Part shown: positions 44,458-52,547 of the stretch, piece by piece | How the letters are laid out: every line of letters begins with the position of its first letter | How positions within the stretch are numbered: the first letter of the stretch is position 1 | Assembly (NCBI GenBank): GCA_016787525.1 | Contig: JAEUUP010000129.1 | Location: 1-64,000 of the forward strand | From: Saprospiraceae bacterium | GTDB lineage: Bacteria; Bacteroidota; Bacteroidia; Chitinophagales; Saprospiraceae | Direction of reading: 5' to 3' | DNA length: 64,000 nucleotides | The notes under the pieces: model-generated | What the model was told of the DNA's origin: nothing | Seen by the model: only the letters and a program-made list of their open reading frames with translations | The model's database searches: none | Position numbers and translations under genes: made by a program

Positions 44458-45066
44458 TATTTTACATTAGAAACTGCTATAAAACAGCACTTGATTGGAA
44501 AAAACCTATGTTGCCTATGTGGTAAAAATTGTCATTTAGGCTCATTTTGATATTGGGAAACCTATATTGCAACCTTACCAAACCTATATCGCAACCTTAC
44601 CAAACCTATGTCGCAACCTTACCAAACCTATATCGCAACCTTACATATCCTATGTTGCAACCTTACATATCCTATATCGCAACCTTACATATCCTATATT
44701 GCAACCTTACCAAACCTATATCGCAACCTTACCAAACCTATATCGCAACCTTACATATCCTATGTTGCAACCTTACTAAACAGATGTAAAATCCTATTGA
44801 AATCGTAGAATTTTAGGGCATTATTATACAAAAATCAGTGTTTAAGAGTAAAGCATGATGGTTGATAGCCATTCTTGGTAAAAATAAAATAACTGTTTTA
44901 AAAAAAAATTATAATTTTTGCCAATTCTTACAAAACGCCCCCTCTCCCTCCGAAGGAGTCCCTTTGGGAAAGGAGTGCTTCGGACAGTAAAACTGAACGC
45001 CAACGGGGTGAATTATAAAAAATTAGATTCAAAAAATATCTTTAGCAACCATATTTTGGAAATAAA
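44458..45066. other. Non-coding region around the tandem array
   Basis: About 600 bp lacks a believable gene. It holds the 22-bp array (44561-44780) and an AT-rich stretch (44800-44930). A short GC-rich patch at 44938-45012 has small inverted repeats (CTCCCTCCGAAGGAG; CCCTTTGGG), possibly a remnant of a dispersed intergenic element. The next gene starts at 45067. Confidence 0.6.
44561..44780. repeat. 22-bp tandem repeat array, ten units
   Basis: Ten head-to-tail 22-bp units share CCTAT-R-T-Y-GCAACCTTAC and end either in CAAA (units 1-3, 7, 8) or ATAT (units 4-6, 9); unit 10 ends TAAA. The period is not a multiple of three, so the open frames across it are artefacts. There are no unique spacers, so it is not CRISPR. 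The period equals that of the replication iterons at 50624-50733, but the sequence differs. Confidence 0.9.
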
Positions 45067-46086
45067 ATGCTTCAAACCATCTTAAAATCTTATAACTTAG
45101 ACATAAATGCTGTAAAAATCACACCTTTTGGCAGCGGTCTCATCAATCACACATGGCGGATTGAGGGGCAACAGCAAGTCTATATTTTACAGCGCATCAA
45201 CGATGCTGTTTTCAAAAATCCTCAAAATATAGCCGACAATATCCAACTCATAGGCGAACACTTACGGATACATTCTCCCGATTATCTTTTTGTTTCGCCC
45301 ATCAAAAATACTGAGGGGTCGGAAATGACAATTTCAGATGATGGCTTTTTCAGACTCTTTCCGTTTGTCGAAGGTTCACATTCGATTGATGTGGTCACAA
45401 CACCCGAACAAGCTTTTGAAGCTGCGCGACAATTCGGTCAATTCACGTTTTTACTGAGGGGTATCGAAATATCAAAAATCAAAACAACGATTCCTCAATT
45501 TCACGATTTGAGTCTGCGCTATCGCCAATTTCAAGAGGCATTGGTCAAAGGAAACAAGGCACGCATCGAAGAAGCCCAAGAGTGGATTAGAAAAATAGAA
45601 AAAAATGTGGATATTGTCCACGTTTTTGAAAACATAAAAACCAATACAGAATTTAAATTACGCATCACACACCACGATACTAAGATAAGTAATGTGCTGT
45701 TCGATAAAAACGATAAAGGTTTGTGTGTCATTGATTTAGACACTATCATGGCAGGTTATTTTATCAGCGATGTTGGCGATATGATGCGCACTTATTTGTC
45801 ACCAGTAAGTGAAGAAGAGATTGATTTTAGCCAAATTACGGTCAGAAAAGACTTTTATCAAGCCATTACTGAGGGGTATTTCTCAGAAATGAAAAATGCT
45901 CTGACAACGACGGAAAAACAGTATTTTGCCTATTCAGGAGAGTTTATGATTTATATGCAAGCCCTGCGTTTTTTAACAGATTATCTGAACGATGATGCCT
46001 ACTATGGTGCAAAATATCCAAAACATAATCTCAATAGAGCAATAAATCAATTAGTTTTGTTGCATGAAATACAGTTGAGTTATTGA
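45067..46086 (+). CDS. NahK-like N-acetylhexosamine 1-kinase (APH-fold sugar kinase)
   Basis: The 339-residue APH-fold kinase has FGSGLINHTWRIE, YILQRINDAVFKNPQNIADN, the catalytic loop ITHHDTKISNVLFD and the metal site VIDLDTIMAGYFISDVGD. These match N-acetylhexosamine 1-kinases more than antibiotic kinases, which lack the LQRIN and DTIM segments. It would phosphorylate GalNAc or GlcNAc at C1, following on from the GH109 enzyme upstream. A LacI regulator begins 50 nt downstream. It holds three motif copies within 570 bp (TEG, LRG, TEG). Confidence 0.85.
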   Translation: MLQTILKSYNLDINAVKITPFGSGLINHTWRIEGQQQVYILQRINDAVFKNPQNIADNIQLIGEHLRIHSPDYLFVSPIKNTEGSEMTISDDGFFRLFPFVEGSHSIDVVTTPEQAFEAARQFGQFTFLLRGIEISKIKTTIPQFHDLSLRYRQFQEALVKGNKARIEEAQEWIRKIEKNVDIVHVFENIKTNTEFKLRITHHDTKISNVLFDKNDKGLCVIDLDTIMAGYFISDVGDMMRTYLSPVSEEEIDFSQITVRKDFYQAITEGYFSEMKNALTTTEKQYFAYSGEFMIYMQALRFLTDYLNDDAYYGAKYPKHNLNRAINQLVLLHEIQLSY

Positions 46087-46136
46087 TAAAGTATTATTTC
46101 TGATGAGAAAAATACAAAACTGAAATTTGGAAGGCA

Positions 46137-47156
46137 ATGAAAAATAATAAAAACATAACAATCAAGCATATCGCCCAAACACTCGGTATTTCGACTTCCA
46201 CTGTCTCTCGTGCGCTACACGATGCCTACGATGTCAGTCCCGAAACAAGGCGAAAAGTAATGGCTTTGGCAGAAGAATTGGATTACAAACCCAATCCGTA
46301 TGCCGTTAGTCTGGTTAAACAAAATACAAAAATCATTGGTGTTTTGTTACCCGAAATTGCTGTTTATTATTTTTCGATGGTGGTAAAAGGCATTCAAGAC
46401 GTGGCTTATAGTGTGGGCTACAATACGATGTTCTTCATTTCAGGAGAATCGTTGGAGAGAGAAAAAACCATTCTTAAAAATTTAAATGTCAATAGTTTAG
46501 ATGGTCTTCTGGTCTCAGTTTCAGCAGAAACCAATACGTCTGAGCATTTCAAAAAACTCATAGATAAAGGTCTCCCTATTGTTTTTTTCGACCGCGTTTT
46601 AGACGATATTCACACCTCGAAAGTCATTCAAGACGATTATCAAGGTGCATTTATGGCAACCCAACATTTGATTCAGCAAGGATTTACACGTATTGCTCAT
46701 TTGGGTGGTCCCAAAGGCATCAATATTACCCAACAACGGTTGCAAGGTTATCTTGATGCACTGACCGAAAGTGGTTTACCGATTAGAAAAAACTATATCA
46801 CACACTCTGGCTTAACAGAAGAAAATGGTGTAGAAGACATGTCTAAGTTGTTAGCTATCAAACCTTTACCTGATGCTTTGTTTTGTGTAAACGACCGAAA
46901 AGCCATTGGAGCAATGTTGGCACTGAAACGTTATGGCTATAAAGTACCTCAACATATGGGTATTATTGGCTTTCAAAATGCACCTATTTCAGAGGTTGTT
47001 ACGCCCAGTTTGACAACAATTGAACAAACGGCTTATGAAATCGGCGCAAAAAGTTGTCAACTACTACTCGACCATATTAAAACGCCTGATATGGAACCAC
47101 AAACCGTTGTGATGCCAACAAGACTCATCGTTCGAGAATCGAGTAGAAAAACCTAA
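46137..47156 (+). CDS. LacI-family transcriptional regulator
   Basis: The 339-residue protein has an N-terminal HTH (ITIKHIAQTLGISTSTVSRA, then LHDAYDVSPETRRKVM and a hinge helix LDYKPNPYAVSLV). A periplasmic-binding-protein-like sensor domain follows (IIGVLLPEIAVYYFSMVVKG; HLGGPKGINITQQRLQGYLD). The context suggests control of amino-sugar genes. However, the AACGTT operators visible in the window lie before pectin genes, so it may regulate those instead. Neither is proven. No motif copy lies in this gene. Confidence 0.92.
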   Translation: MKNNKNITIKHIAQTLGISTSTVSRALHDAYDVSPETRRKVMALAEELDYKPNPYAVSLVKQNTKIIGVLLPEIAVYYFSMVVKGIQDVAYSVGYNTMFFISGESLEREKTILKNLNVNSLDGLLVSVSAETNTSEHFKKLIDKGLPIVFFDRVLDDIHTSKVIQDDYQGAFMATQHLIQQGFTRIAHLGGPKGINITQQRLQGYLDALTESGLPIRKNYITHSGLTEENGVEDMSKLLAIKPLPDALFCVNDRKAIGAMLALKRYGYKVPQHMGIIGFQNAPISEVVTPSLTTIEQTAYEIGAKSCQLLLDHIKTPDMEPQTVVMPTRLIVRESSRKT

Positions 47157-47178
47157 TTTTCTGTCAAAAAACAAAGCT

Positions 47179-48696
47179 ATGTTACCTATTTTCCATCGTT
47201 TTCGCCATCAATTCGAGCATCAAGTGAAACACCTTAGTGTGTTCATCAGTATGTTGTTCCCATTAAGTTTATTGTTTTTTATAGCTTTTGAGCATTTTTT
47301 CTCTCCCATTTCAGACCTCGCTTGGCTCAAAGCAACCAACGATTTGCGCACACAAACAGACGTACTGTCTGTTATAATTGGCACAATGACAACAATTGTT
47401 ATCACGGTTTTTTCTATCACAATGGTTGCTATTCAATTAACTTCACAGCAGTTTTCGCCACGTATTCTACGTCTTTTTCTACTCAATGACAATAAGATAC
47501 AACGGTTTTTAGGTATTTTCATAGGTGCAATAGGCTATTCACTGTTACTCAAAATCTTACCTTTTTTCTTACCCAACGCTCCCCTCAGTATGGCAACCTT
47601 TTTTATCATTGCCATCAGCGTTTATGCCATTGTTTGGTTTTTACCACGTCTTATTATGCACGTTGCTGACAATGTGAATGTGGCAAGTATCACTCAGCGC
47701 ATCAAAAACAATACAATCATTGAAATTGAGGCATTGTATCAAGATTTTTGGAAAATGGGTGACGCTCTGACCTACAAACGAGACCATCTCGATAAGTCGA
47801 AAGAACAAATTGTCTTGCGTTCGCCCTTTGAAAGTGGTTACTTGGATGATGTGGACTATAAAAAACTATCTGAAATCTTTACCCAATTCCAAAAAAAGCA
47901 CAGCGATCTACCACCTTTTCGCCTTTTTCAAATGCCATTAGTCGGTGAATTTATTATGAAAGATACAACAGAATTATTGGTTATCGAAATAGAACAAATC
48001 AACGACAATCAAAAAAGTACACTGTATCAGTTTTTACAAAAAACAGCCCCCTCAGTATTCAATATCCAAAAGTACCGCAGTTATACCAACGACATAACTT
48101 ATGGCATTCGTCAACTGGTTGACATAGCTATCAAAGCCATTTCACCTGCTGTCAATGACCCAACGACCTGTCTCAACTGTTTAGACTACTTGGGCGATAT
48201 TATTCGGCAATTGGCAGTTCGTCGGTTTCCATCTTCTGAGACACAATCTTTGAAAGGGAAATCTATTTTTGTCAACGAAATCACATTTGAAGAAGCTATG
48301 GACTTAGCTTTCGACCAGATTTTTCACTGGGGCAAAGGCGACCCTGTTGTTCTCAAAAGGTTGATACAAACTATTCGTCATATTTTACCTGTCGTCGAAA
48401 ATCCTTATCATCTGGCTTTACTAATTCAACAAGTTGATGACATGGCTATTCGTTCACATCTGACTCAAAATAATGTATGCACTAAAGAGTCACATGATAG
48501 TATAATGTTGGAAATATCAAAATTTGAGAAAAAAGTTCAACAACACTGTCTCACATTAGAGCAGAAGGGAATATTAGGCTATTATGCTAAAAACAATTCA
48601 CCAAAAGAGTCCACAAACTCCGAAACACGTAGTGCTGAAATCCACGCCATTCAATTTTTGCAAAGTAAAATAGCTCATACTGAGGGGTCTATTTAA
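47179..48696 (+). CDS. DUF2254 family membrane protein
   Basis: The 505-residue protein has about four N-terminal membrane helices (LFPLSLLFFIAFEHFF; LSVIIGTMTTIVITVFSITM) with the family stretch AIQLTSQQFSPRILRLFL. A large cytoplasmic part follows, including YTNDITYGIRQLVDIAIKAI and SPAVNDPTTCLNCLDYLG. The function of DUF2254 is unknown. It follows the LacI gene by 22 nt. Three motif copies occur; the last (48678) encodes the C-terminal HTEGSI. Confidence 0.85.
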   Translation: MLPIFHRFRHQFEHQVKHLSVFISMLFPLSLLFFIAFEHFFSPISDLAWLKATNDLRTQTDVLSVIIGTMTTIVITVFSITMVAIQLTSQQFSPRILRLFLLNDNKIQRFLGIFIGAIGYSLLLKILPFFLPNAPLSMATFFIIAISVYAIVWFLPRLIMHVADNVNVASITQRIKNNTIIEIEALYQDFWKMGDALTYKRDHLDKSKEQIVLRSPFESGYLDDVDYKKLSEIFTQFQKKHSDLPPFRLFQMPLVGEFIMKDTTELLVIEIEQINDNQKSTLYQFLQKTAPSVFNIQKYRSYTNDITYGIRQLVDIAIKAISPAVNDPTTCLNCLDYLGDIIRQLAVRRFPSSETQSLKGKSIFVNEITFEEAMDLAFDQIFHWGKGDPVVLKRLIQTIRHILPVVENPYHLALLIQQVDDMAIRSHLTQNNVCTKESHDSIMLEISKFEKKVQQHCLTLEQKGILGYYAKNNSPKESTNSETRSAEIHAIQFLQSKIAHTEGSI

Positions 48697-49144
48697 GCTT
48701 ATTTTTTTGTGGTTTAGTTTTACATCTTCAAACAACTCTAATCAAAATTATCTCGTTAATCTCCTTATTTTCTTTCCAACTGTACAAAAACGGCACTCGG
48801 TAAAAACACCAAATAAGCCGTTTTTACTTTTCATCCCGATAACTTTAGGCAAAGCTGTTTTTAATGGCTAAAATGAAAAATAAATAAATAAATTTTCAAT
48901 TGATTCTTCTATTGATTCTCACAAAATCGCTTATCAACCTTTGATTCTCGCCAATTATTTAAATAAAACGGTATTTACTTACATAAGTATTTATATAAAA
49001 AGGTAAAAAGCTATTTACACAAATAAATTTTAAGGTAAAAAATTATTTGTGTAAATAAATAAACCAATATTTATACAAATAGCTAAAAAAATATTTCGCT
49101 ATTTATGTAAATAGTGGTTTATTTGCCCTTAAAAACAATTTGAT
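48697..49144. other. AT-rich region upstream of parA with repeated palindromic sites
   Basis: There is no gene. After an AT-rich stretch, at least four copies of a palindrome related to GCTATTTAYRYAAATAGC lie at 49010-49027, 49043-49059, 49069-49083 and 49098-49114, with a related longer element near 48972-49000. Two more lie after the parG-like gene (50316-50332, 50336-50350). They are the likely binding sites of the RHH protein and may serve as operator and centromere (parS/parH) of the partition system. Confidence 0.7.
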
Positions 49145-49807
49145 ATGATAATTTCTTCTATTTCGTACAAAGGTGGTGTTGGAAAAAGCACCTTAGCTCA
49201 AAATTTAGCCGTGGCATTAGCCCTCGACAACCACAAAGTGTGCATCATTGATGCGGACGAAGCAGCTGCGACGACACGCTGGTTTGCCATACGACAAGAA
49301 GCTCAAGCCGAGCCATTTGTGAATGTCGTACAAATGACCGAAGCCAAAGCTATTATCCCCTCAGTAAAAGCACTGTACAAAGACTACGATGCCATCATTA
49401 TTGACGGCCCACCGAGTTTGTTCCCCATCGTGAGCAAAATCATGCTCCTGAGCCACATTATCCTAATCCCGATTGTGCCTAAGGGCGGTTCCGATTATTG
49501 GGTAACGGAAGATTTTTTAGTGCGTTACAATGAAGTACAGGAAGAAAAAGAGGAGCGTACACCCGCCTATTTTTTACTCAATATGTACAAAGAGTCCTTC
49601 AACTTACACAAAGCTGTTGTCGCAGGATTGACAAATTTAGGCGAGCAGTATGGTGTTCATTTTCTCAAAAGCAAGTTGCACGAGCGTGTAGCGTATGGCG
49701 AATCAAACGTAAAAGGGGTTTCCGTGATGGAATATACTGACCCACGAGCGCAAAAAGAAATCAGAAGTTTGATGCAAGAAATCGTAGAAATTGCTCAAAA
49801 ATCATAG
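49145..49807 (+). CDS. parA: ParA-family partition ATPase (ParF-like)
   Basis: The 220-residue Walker-type ATPase has the deviant Walker A KGGVGKST near residue 10, Walker A' IIDADEAAATTRWF and Walker B IIIDGPPSL. Its small size and lack of an N-terminal HTH place it with ParF/type Ib partition ATPases. An RHH partner follows 24 nt downstream. It moves replicons along the nucleoid by ATP cycling. It carries one interspersed motif copy (49357, IIPSVKAL), so the module is not foreign to the motif. Confidence 0.93.
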   Translation: MIISSISYKGGVGKSTLAQNLAVALALDNHKVCIIDADEAAATTRWFAIRQEAQAEPFVNVVQMTEAKAIIPSVKALYKDYDAIIIDGPPSLFPIVSKIMLLSHIILIPIVPKGGSDYWVTEDFLVRYNEVQEEKEERTPAYFLLNMYKESFNLHKAVVAGLTNLGEQYGVHFLKSKLHERVAYGESNVKGVSVMEYTDPRAQKEIRSLMQEIVEIAQKS

Positions 49808-49831
49808 TTTTCACTCTTAAAAAGCAAAAAA

Positions 49832-50296
49832 ATGTCAAAAATTAAAGATTTGGGATTGAATCTTGTACCAACGAGATTACCCAAAAAAAACATCGTGGAA
49901 ACTGCCAAAGCAGAAGAAATTGCGACTAAAATTCACTCACCTGTGGTAGAACCACCCGTGCAATCAACAGAACCCGTTGTTCCAGATTCTGAACCTATTC
50001 TAACAGAAAAATCTGAAATAATTACAAAACCAGAGACTGAACAACCCAAATCAACACCGAAAAGTGCGATTCCAAAAAATACAAATAAAACAAAGGAGTC
50101 TAACCAATTGGTAAAATCTACCATAAAAAAACGAGTAGCACGGACTTTGATAGAAGATCCTAATGCGGTACGAAAAACGAGTTTCGACTTTCCTGTGGCT
50201 CTTTACCGCGCTATGAAAATTCGTTTGGCAGAGGACGGTGTGTCTATGCGCGATTATGTCATAGGATTGATTGAAGATGATTTGAACAGTCGTTAA
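49832..50296 (+). CDS. ParG-like ribbon-helix-helix partition protein
   Basis: The 154-residue protein has a long, disordered Pro/Glu/Ser/Lys-rich N-terminal region. Its C-terminal RHH fold has strand KTSFDFP, helix VALYRAMKIRLAEDG and helix VSMRDYVIGLIEDDL. Position after a ParF-like ATPase and flanking palindromes fit a centromere-binding and autorepressor protein. Longer than ParG (about 76 aa) owing to the N-terminal tail, which may stimulate the ATPase. No motif copy. Confidence 0.82.
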   Translation: MSKIKDLGLNLVPTRLPKKNIVETAKAEEIATKIHSPVVEPPVQSTEPVVPDSEPILTEKSEIITKPETEQPKSTPKSAIPKNTNKTKESNQLVKSTIKKRVARTLIEDPNAVRKTSFDFPVALYRAMKIRLAEDGVSMRDYVIGLIEDDLNSR

Positions 50297-50623
50297 ATAC
50301 CGTTTTATATAATCAGCTATTTAAGTATTTAGGGGTTTATATAAATAGCTGTTTCATACTTTCTATTCCTAATAGTTTGGTAACCTTTAGCTAGAGTATT
50401 GATTCCTGTTGTTGCACGCAATTACAAGTAGAATAGGGTAGGAGCTACTATATGTGTGTGCAAAAAAATCGGCGTGGTGCAAAATGACAACAAAAAACCT
50501 AAAGAATTTTTAAAAATACCGACACACCGAGCTTTGTTTGTTTTTAATAATTTTTTTAGAGCTTTTTATTTAGTTTTTTAGACTACCCCTAATAAATTGC
50601 TAATCAATTTTTTATGAAAGTTT

Positions 50624-50733
50624 TATACAAGTGTATTGGGGCTGTTATACAAGTGTATTGGGGTTGCTATACAAGAAAAATGGGGTTGCTATACAAGCAT
50701 ATTGGGGCTGTTATACAAGTATATTGGGGTTGT
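50624..50733. repeat. Replication iterons, five tandem 22-bp units
   Basis: Units start at 50624, 50646, 50668, 50690 and 50712. Consensus is TATACAAGTRTATTGGGG followed by YTGY; unit 3 diverges in the middle (AAAAA). A sixth, isolated unit lies at 50844-50865 and a partial TATACAAG occurs at 50741. Period 22 bp, about two helical turns, and location before a Rep_3 gene are typical of iterons bound by the initiator. Confidence 0.9.
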
Positions 50734-50843
50734 TGCTTTTTATACAAGCCGTTTACTTTAAACTTATATAAACACTCAAAAAGGGCTTTTAAAGACCTAA
50801 AAACGCCATTTAGTTTTAGCTTTTTCACGACTTTTGAATCAAA

Positions 50844-50865
50844 TATACAAGTATATTGGGGTTGT
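50844..50865. repeat. Isolated iteron close to rep
   Basis: A full copy of the 22-bp iteron (TATACAAGTATATTGGGG then TTGT) is placed about 138 nt before the rep start. A separate copy near the gene suggests autoregulation of rep by its product. Confidence 0.75.
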
Positions 50866-51003
50866 TTCGAGAGATGCAAATAATTATAAATCAGTATTTT
50901 ATAGAAGAATTGTTTCCTTATTTAAAAATGAAAATTATCTTTTTATACAAGAATAATTTTTCTGTCTTATATAATTCTTCGATATTGTGCCAAAATAGGA
51001 AAC

Positions 51004-52482
51004 ATGGCTAAGAAAAAAACAGAAAATATTATAGATGACTTGCAAAACAACCCCGATTATGTTGTTTTGAATAACCCTTTGGCTGTACCTAAGTTTGTGC
51101 GCAAGATTAGCCGAGGCAAAGAACGCTCGCTGAGCGAAGTTTATACACCTAAGATATTTTTTGAAATTGTGTCGCGTTTGACCCCAATGCACTTAGATAC
51201 TGAGGGGAATGATTATGTGAAGTTAGATTTTTCGATAAGTGAATTTTTAACGGCTTCGGGTGCAAAAAACTCAAAAAATTTCTATCGCCATATTCTAGAT
51301 TGTATAGATTTGTTGCAGACAACGCAGGTCAAGTGGGAAGATACAGAGTACAATTACGGTATGTCTGTTATTCCGTTCTACAAACACGAAAAAAATAGCG
51401 GGGTTGTGGAAATTCACGTCAACAAAGAGTTGGTAAGAACTGTTTTAGCCGTGACTCAGCACGAGCATTTTAGTTTTTTGAAAAAATACTTGTTCCGTTT
51501 GGACAACGCGCAGGCAATAAAAATTTTTCCCTTCCTGTTGAGTTGGCGCAATCGAGGTATGGTGGAGATGAAGTTAGAGGCATTTAAGAAAAAATTTGGC
51601 TACGATACTGAGGGGTATAAAATTTTTAGCAATCTGGAAAAATATGTGATTGTCCCTGCTGTCAACGAAATTAATGAAAAAACGGAACTCACTGTTTCAT
51701 ATGAAAAATTAGGTGATAATTTGGATGGTAAGCGTCCGCGCATCACAGGCTTAAGATTTTTCATTGTGGAACGGAAAAGCCAAAAGCAGTTGCCCCAAAC
51801 CACAAAAATCGTTGAAAATCAAACAGTTTTGATGTTAGAGAAAGTAGATGATAAGAGTTATTGGAACGAAATTTTTCGTGTTTTCCGATTGTTTGAAAAA
51901 ACTCTAATTGAAGATGAGGTGCGTATTTTGGTGACAGGTTTGAGCAGCTTGGGTAGCGCAGAGTCGGTTTTGGAAGCTGTTTTATATGCCGAAGAAGAAC
52001 AAGAACGCCGTCGAAAACAAGGAAAACCTTTGATTGAGAATTTTAGAGGTTTTATCATCGCAGGCATTCCTCGTGGGATGGGTAAAGGGATTTTAGTCGA
52101 AAAAGAAGCAAAACAAAAGCAAAATGCCGAACTTAAAGCCCGAAAAGCGCAATCAGAACAATTAGAACGTTGGAAAAATGAAGCGGATGAATGGATTGAA
52201 CGCTATCGCTTGGCCGTGAATGAAGTCATCAGAACCACAGCGACGGATGCAGAAAAGGAAAATGTTGCCGAAATACTGAGGGGGTCTTCTTCGATTTATA
52301 AAGACAAAACAGTGGATGACTTCCGTAATAAAATGTTTATTCACGCTTTTATCTCTAAATTTATTGAAGTTTATGCACCCCGATTCGAACCACTAAAGCC
52401 ACAATTTGAGCCACAATTTGAAGCCTTAAAACTAAAAATAAGAGCATTTGATCCTTCTTATCGAAAAAAACTGGCGTATTGA
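51004..52482 (+). CDS. Replication initiator protein, Rep_3 family
   Basis: The 492-residue initiator has two winged-helix domains, as in RepE/Pi. N-terminal segments are VPKFVRKISRGKERSLSEVY and LDFSISEFLTASGAKNSKNF; the second domain has LFRLDNAQAIKIFPFLLSWR and MVEMKLEAFKKKFGYDTEGY. A long, charged C-terminal extension (about 270-492) is more than usual for the family (often 230-330 aa) and contains a coiled-coil-like stretch. It binds the upstream iterons. Three motif copies occur inside (two DTEG, one ILRG). Confidence 0.92.
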   Translation: MAKKKTENIIDDLQNNPDYVVLNNPLAVPKFVRKISRGKERSLSEVYTPKIFFEIVSRLTPMHLDTEGNDYVKLDFSISEFLTASGAKNSKNFYRHILDCIDLLQTTQVKWEDTEYNYGMSVIPFYKHEKNSGVVEIHVNKELVRTVLAVTQHEHFSFLKKYLFRLDNAQAIKIFPFLLSWRNRGMVEMKLEAFKKKFGYDTEGYKIFSNLEKYVIVPAVNEINEKTELTVSYEKLGDNLDGKRPRITGLRFFIVERKSQKQLPQTTKIVENQTVLMLEKVDDKSYWNEIFRVFRLFEKTLIEDEVRILVTGLSSLGSAESVLEAVLYAEEEQERRRKQGKPLIENFRGFIIAGIPRGMGKGILVEKEAKQKQNAELKARKAQSEQLERWKNEADEWIERYRLAVNEVIRTTATDAEKENVAEILRGSSSIYKDKTVDDFRNKMFIHAFISKFIEVYAPRFEPLKPQFEPQFEALKLKIRAFDPSYRKKLAY

Positions 52483-52547
52483 TAACTCTCATACTGAGGG
52501 GTGTCTTTGGGCTTTTCAGCAAGTGTTCAAACACAATTCAAAACAGC

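Larger units (their letters stand above)
50297..51003. other. Replication-origin region
   Basis: It has no credible gene. It contains two RHH-type palindromes (50316-50350), an AT-rich stretch, the iteron array (50624-50733) and an additional iteron (50844-50865), then the rep promoter region. Short frames across the iterons are made of the repeats and are rejected as genes. Confidence 0.75.

Noticed and set aside
44561..44780. CRISPR array
   Set aside because: Units are contiguous with no unique spacers, and no cas genes are in the window.
44529..44808. Overlapping plus-strand open frames across the 22-bp array
   Set aside because: They exist because the 22-bp unit lacks stops in all three frames; the translations are just the repeat read in turn, with no start context or family.
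45067..46086. Aminoglycoside resistance kinase
   Set aside because: The APH fold is present, but the LQRIN, HHDTKISNVLFD and DLDTIM segments and context match N-acetylhexosamine kinases.
50452..50500. DnaA boxes in the rep region
   Set aside because: No convincing TTATCCACA-type match was found; only iteron-related TTATACAAG sequences.
50614..50883. Short gene in front of rep
   Set aside because: The frame is built of the iterons; the region is better explained as the replication origin.
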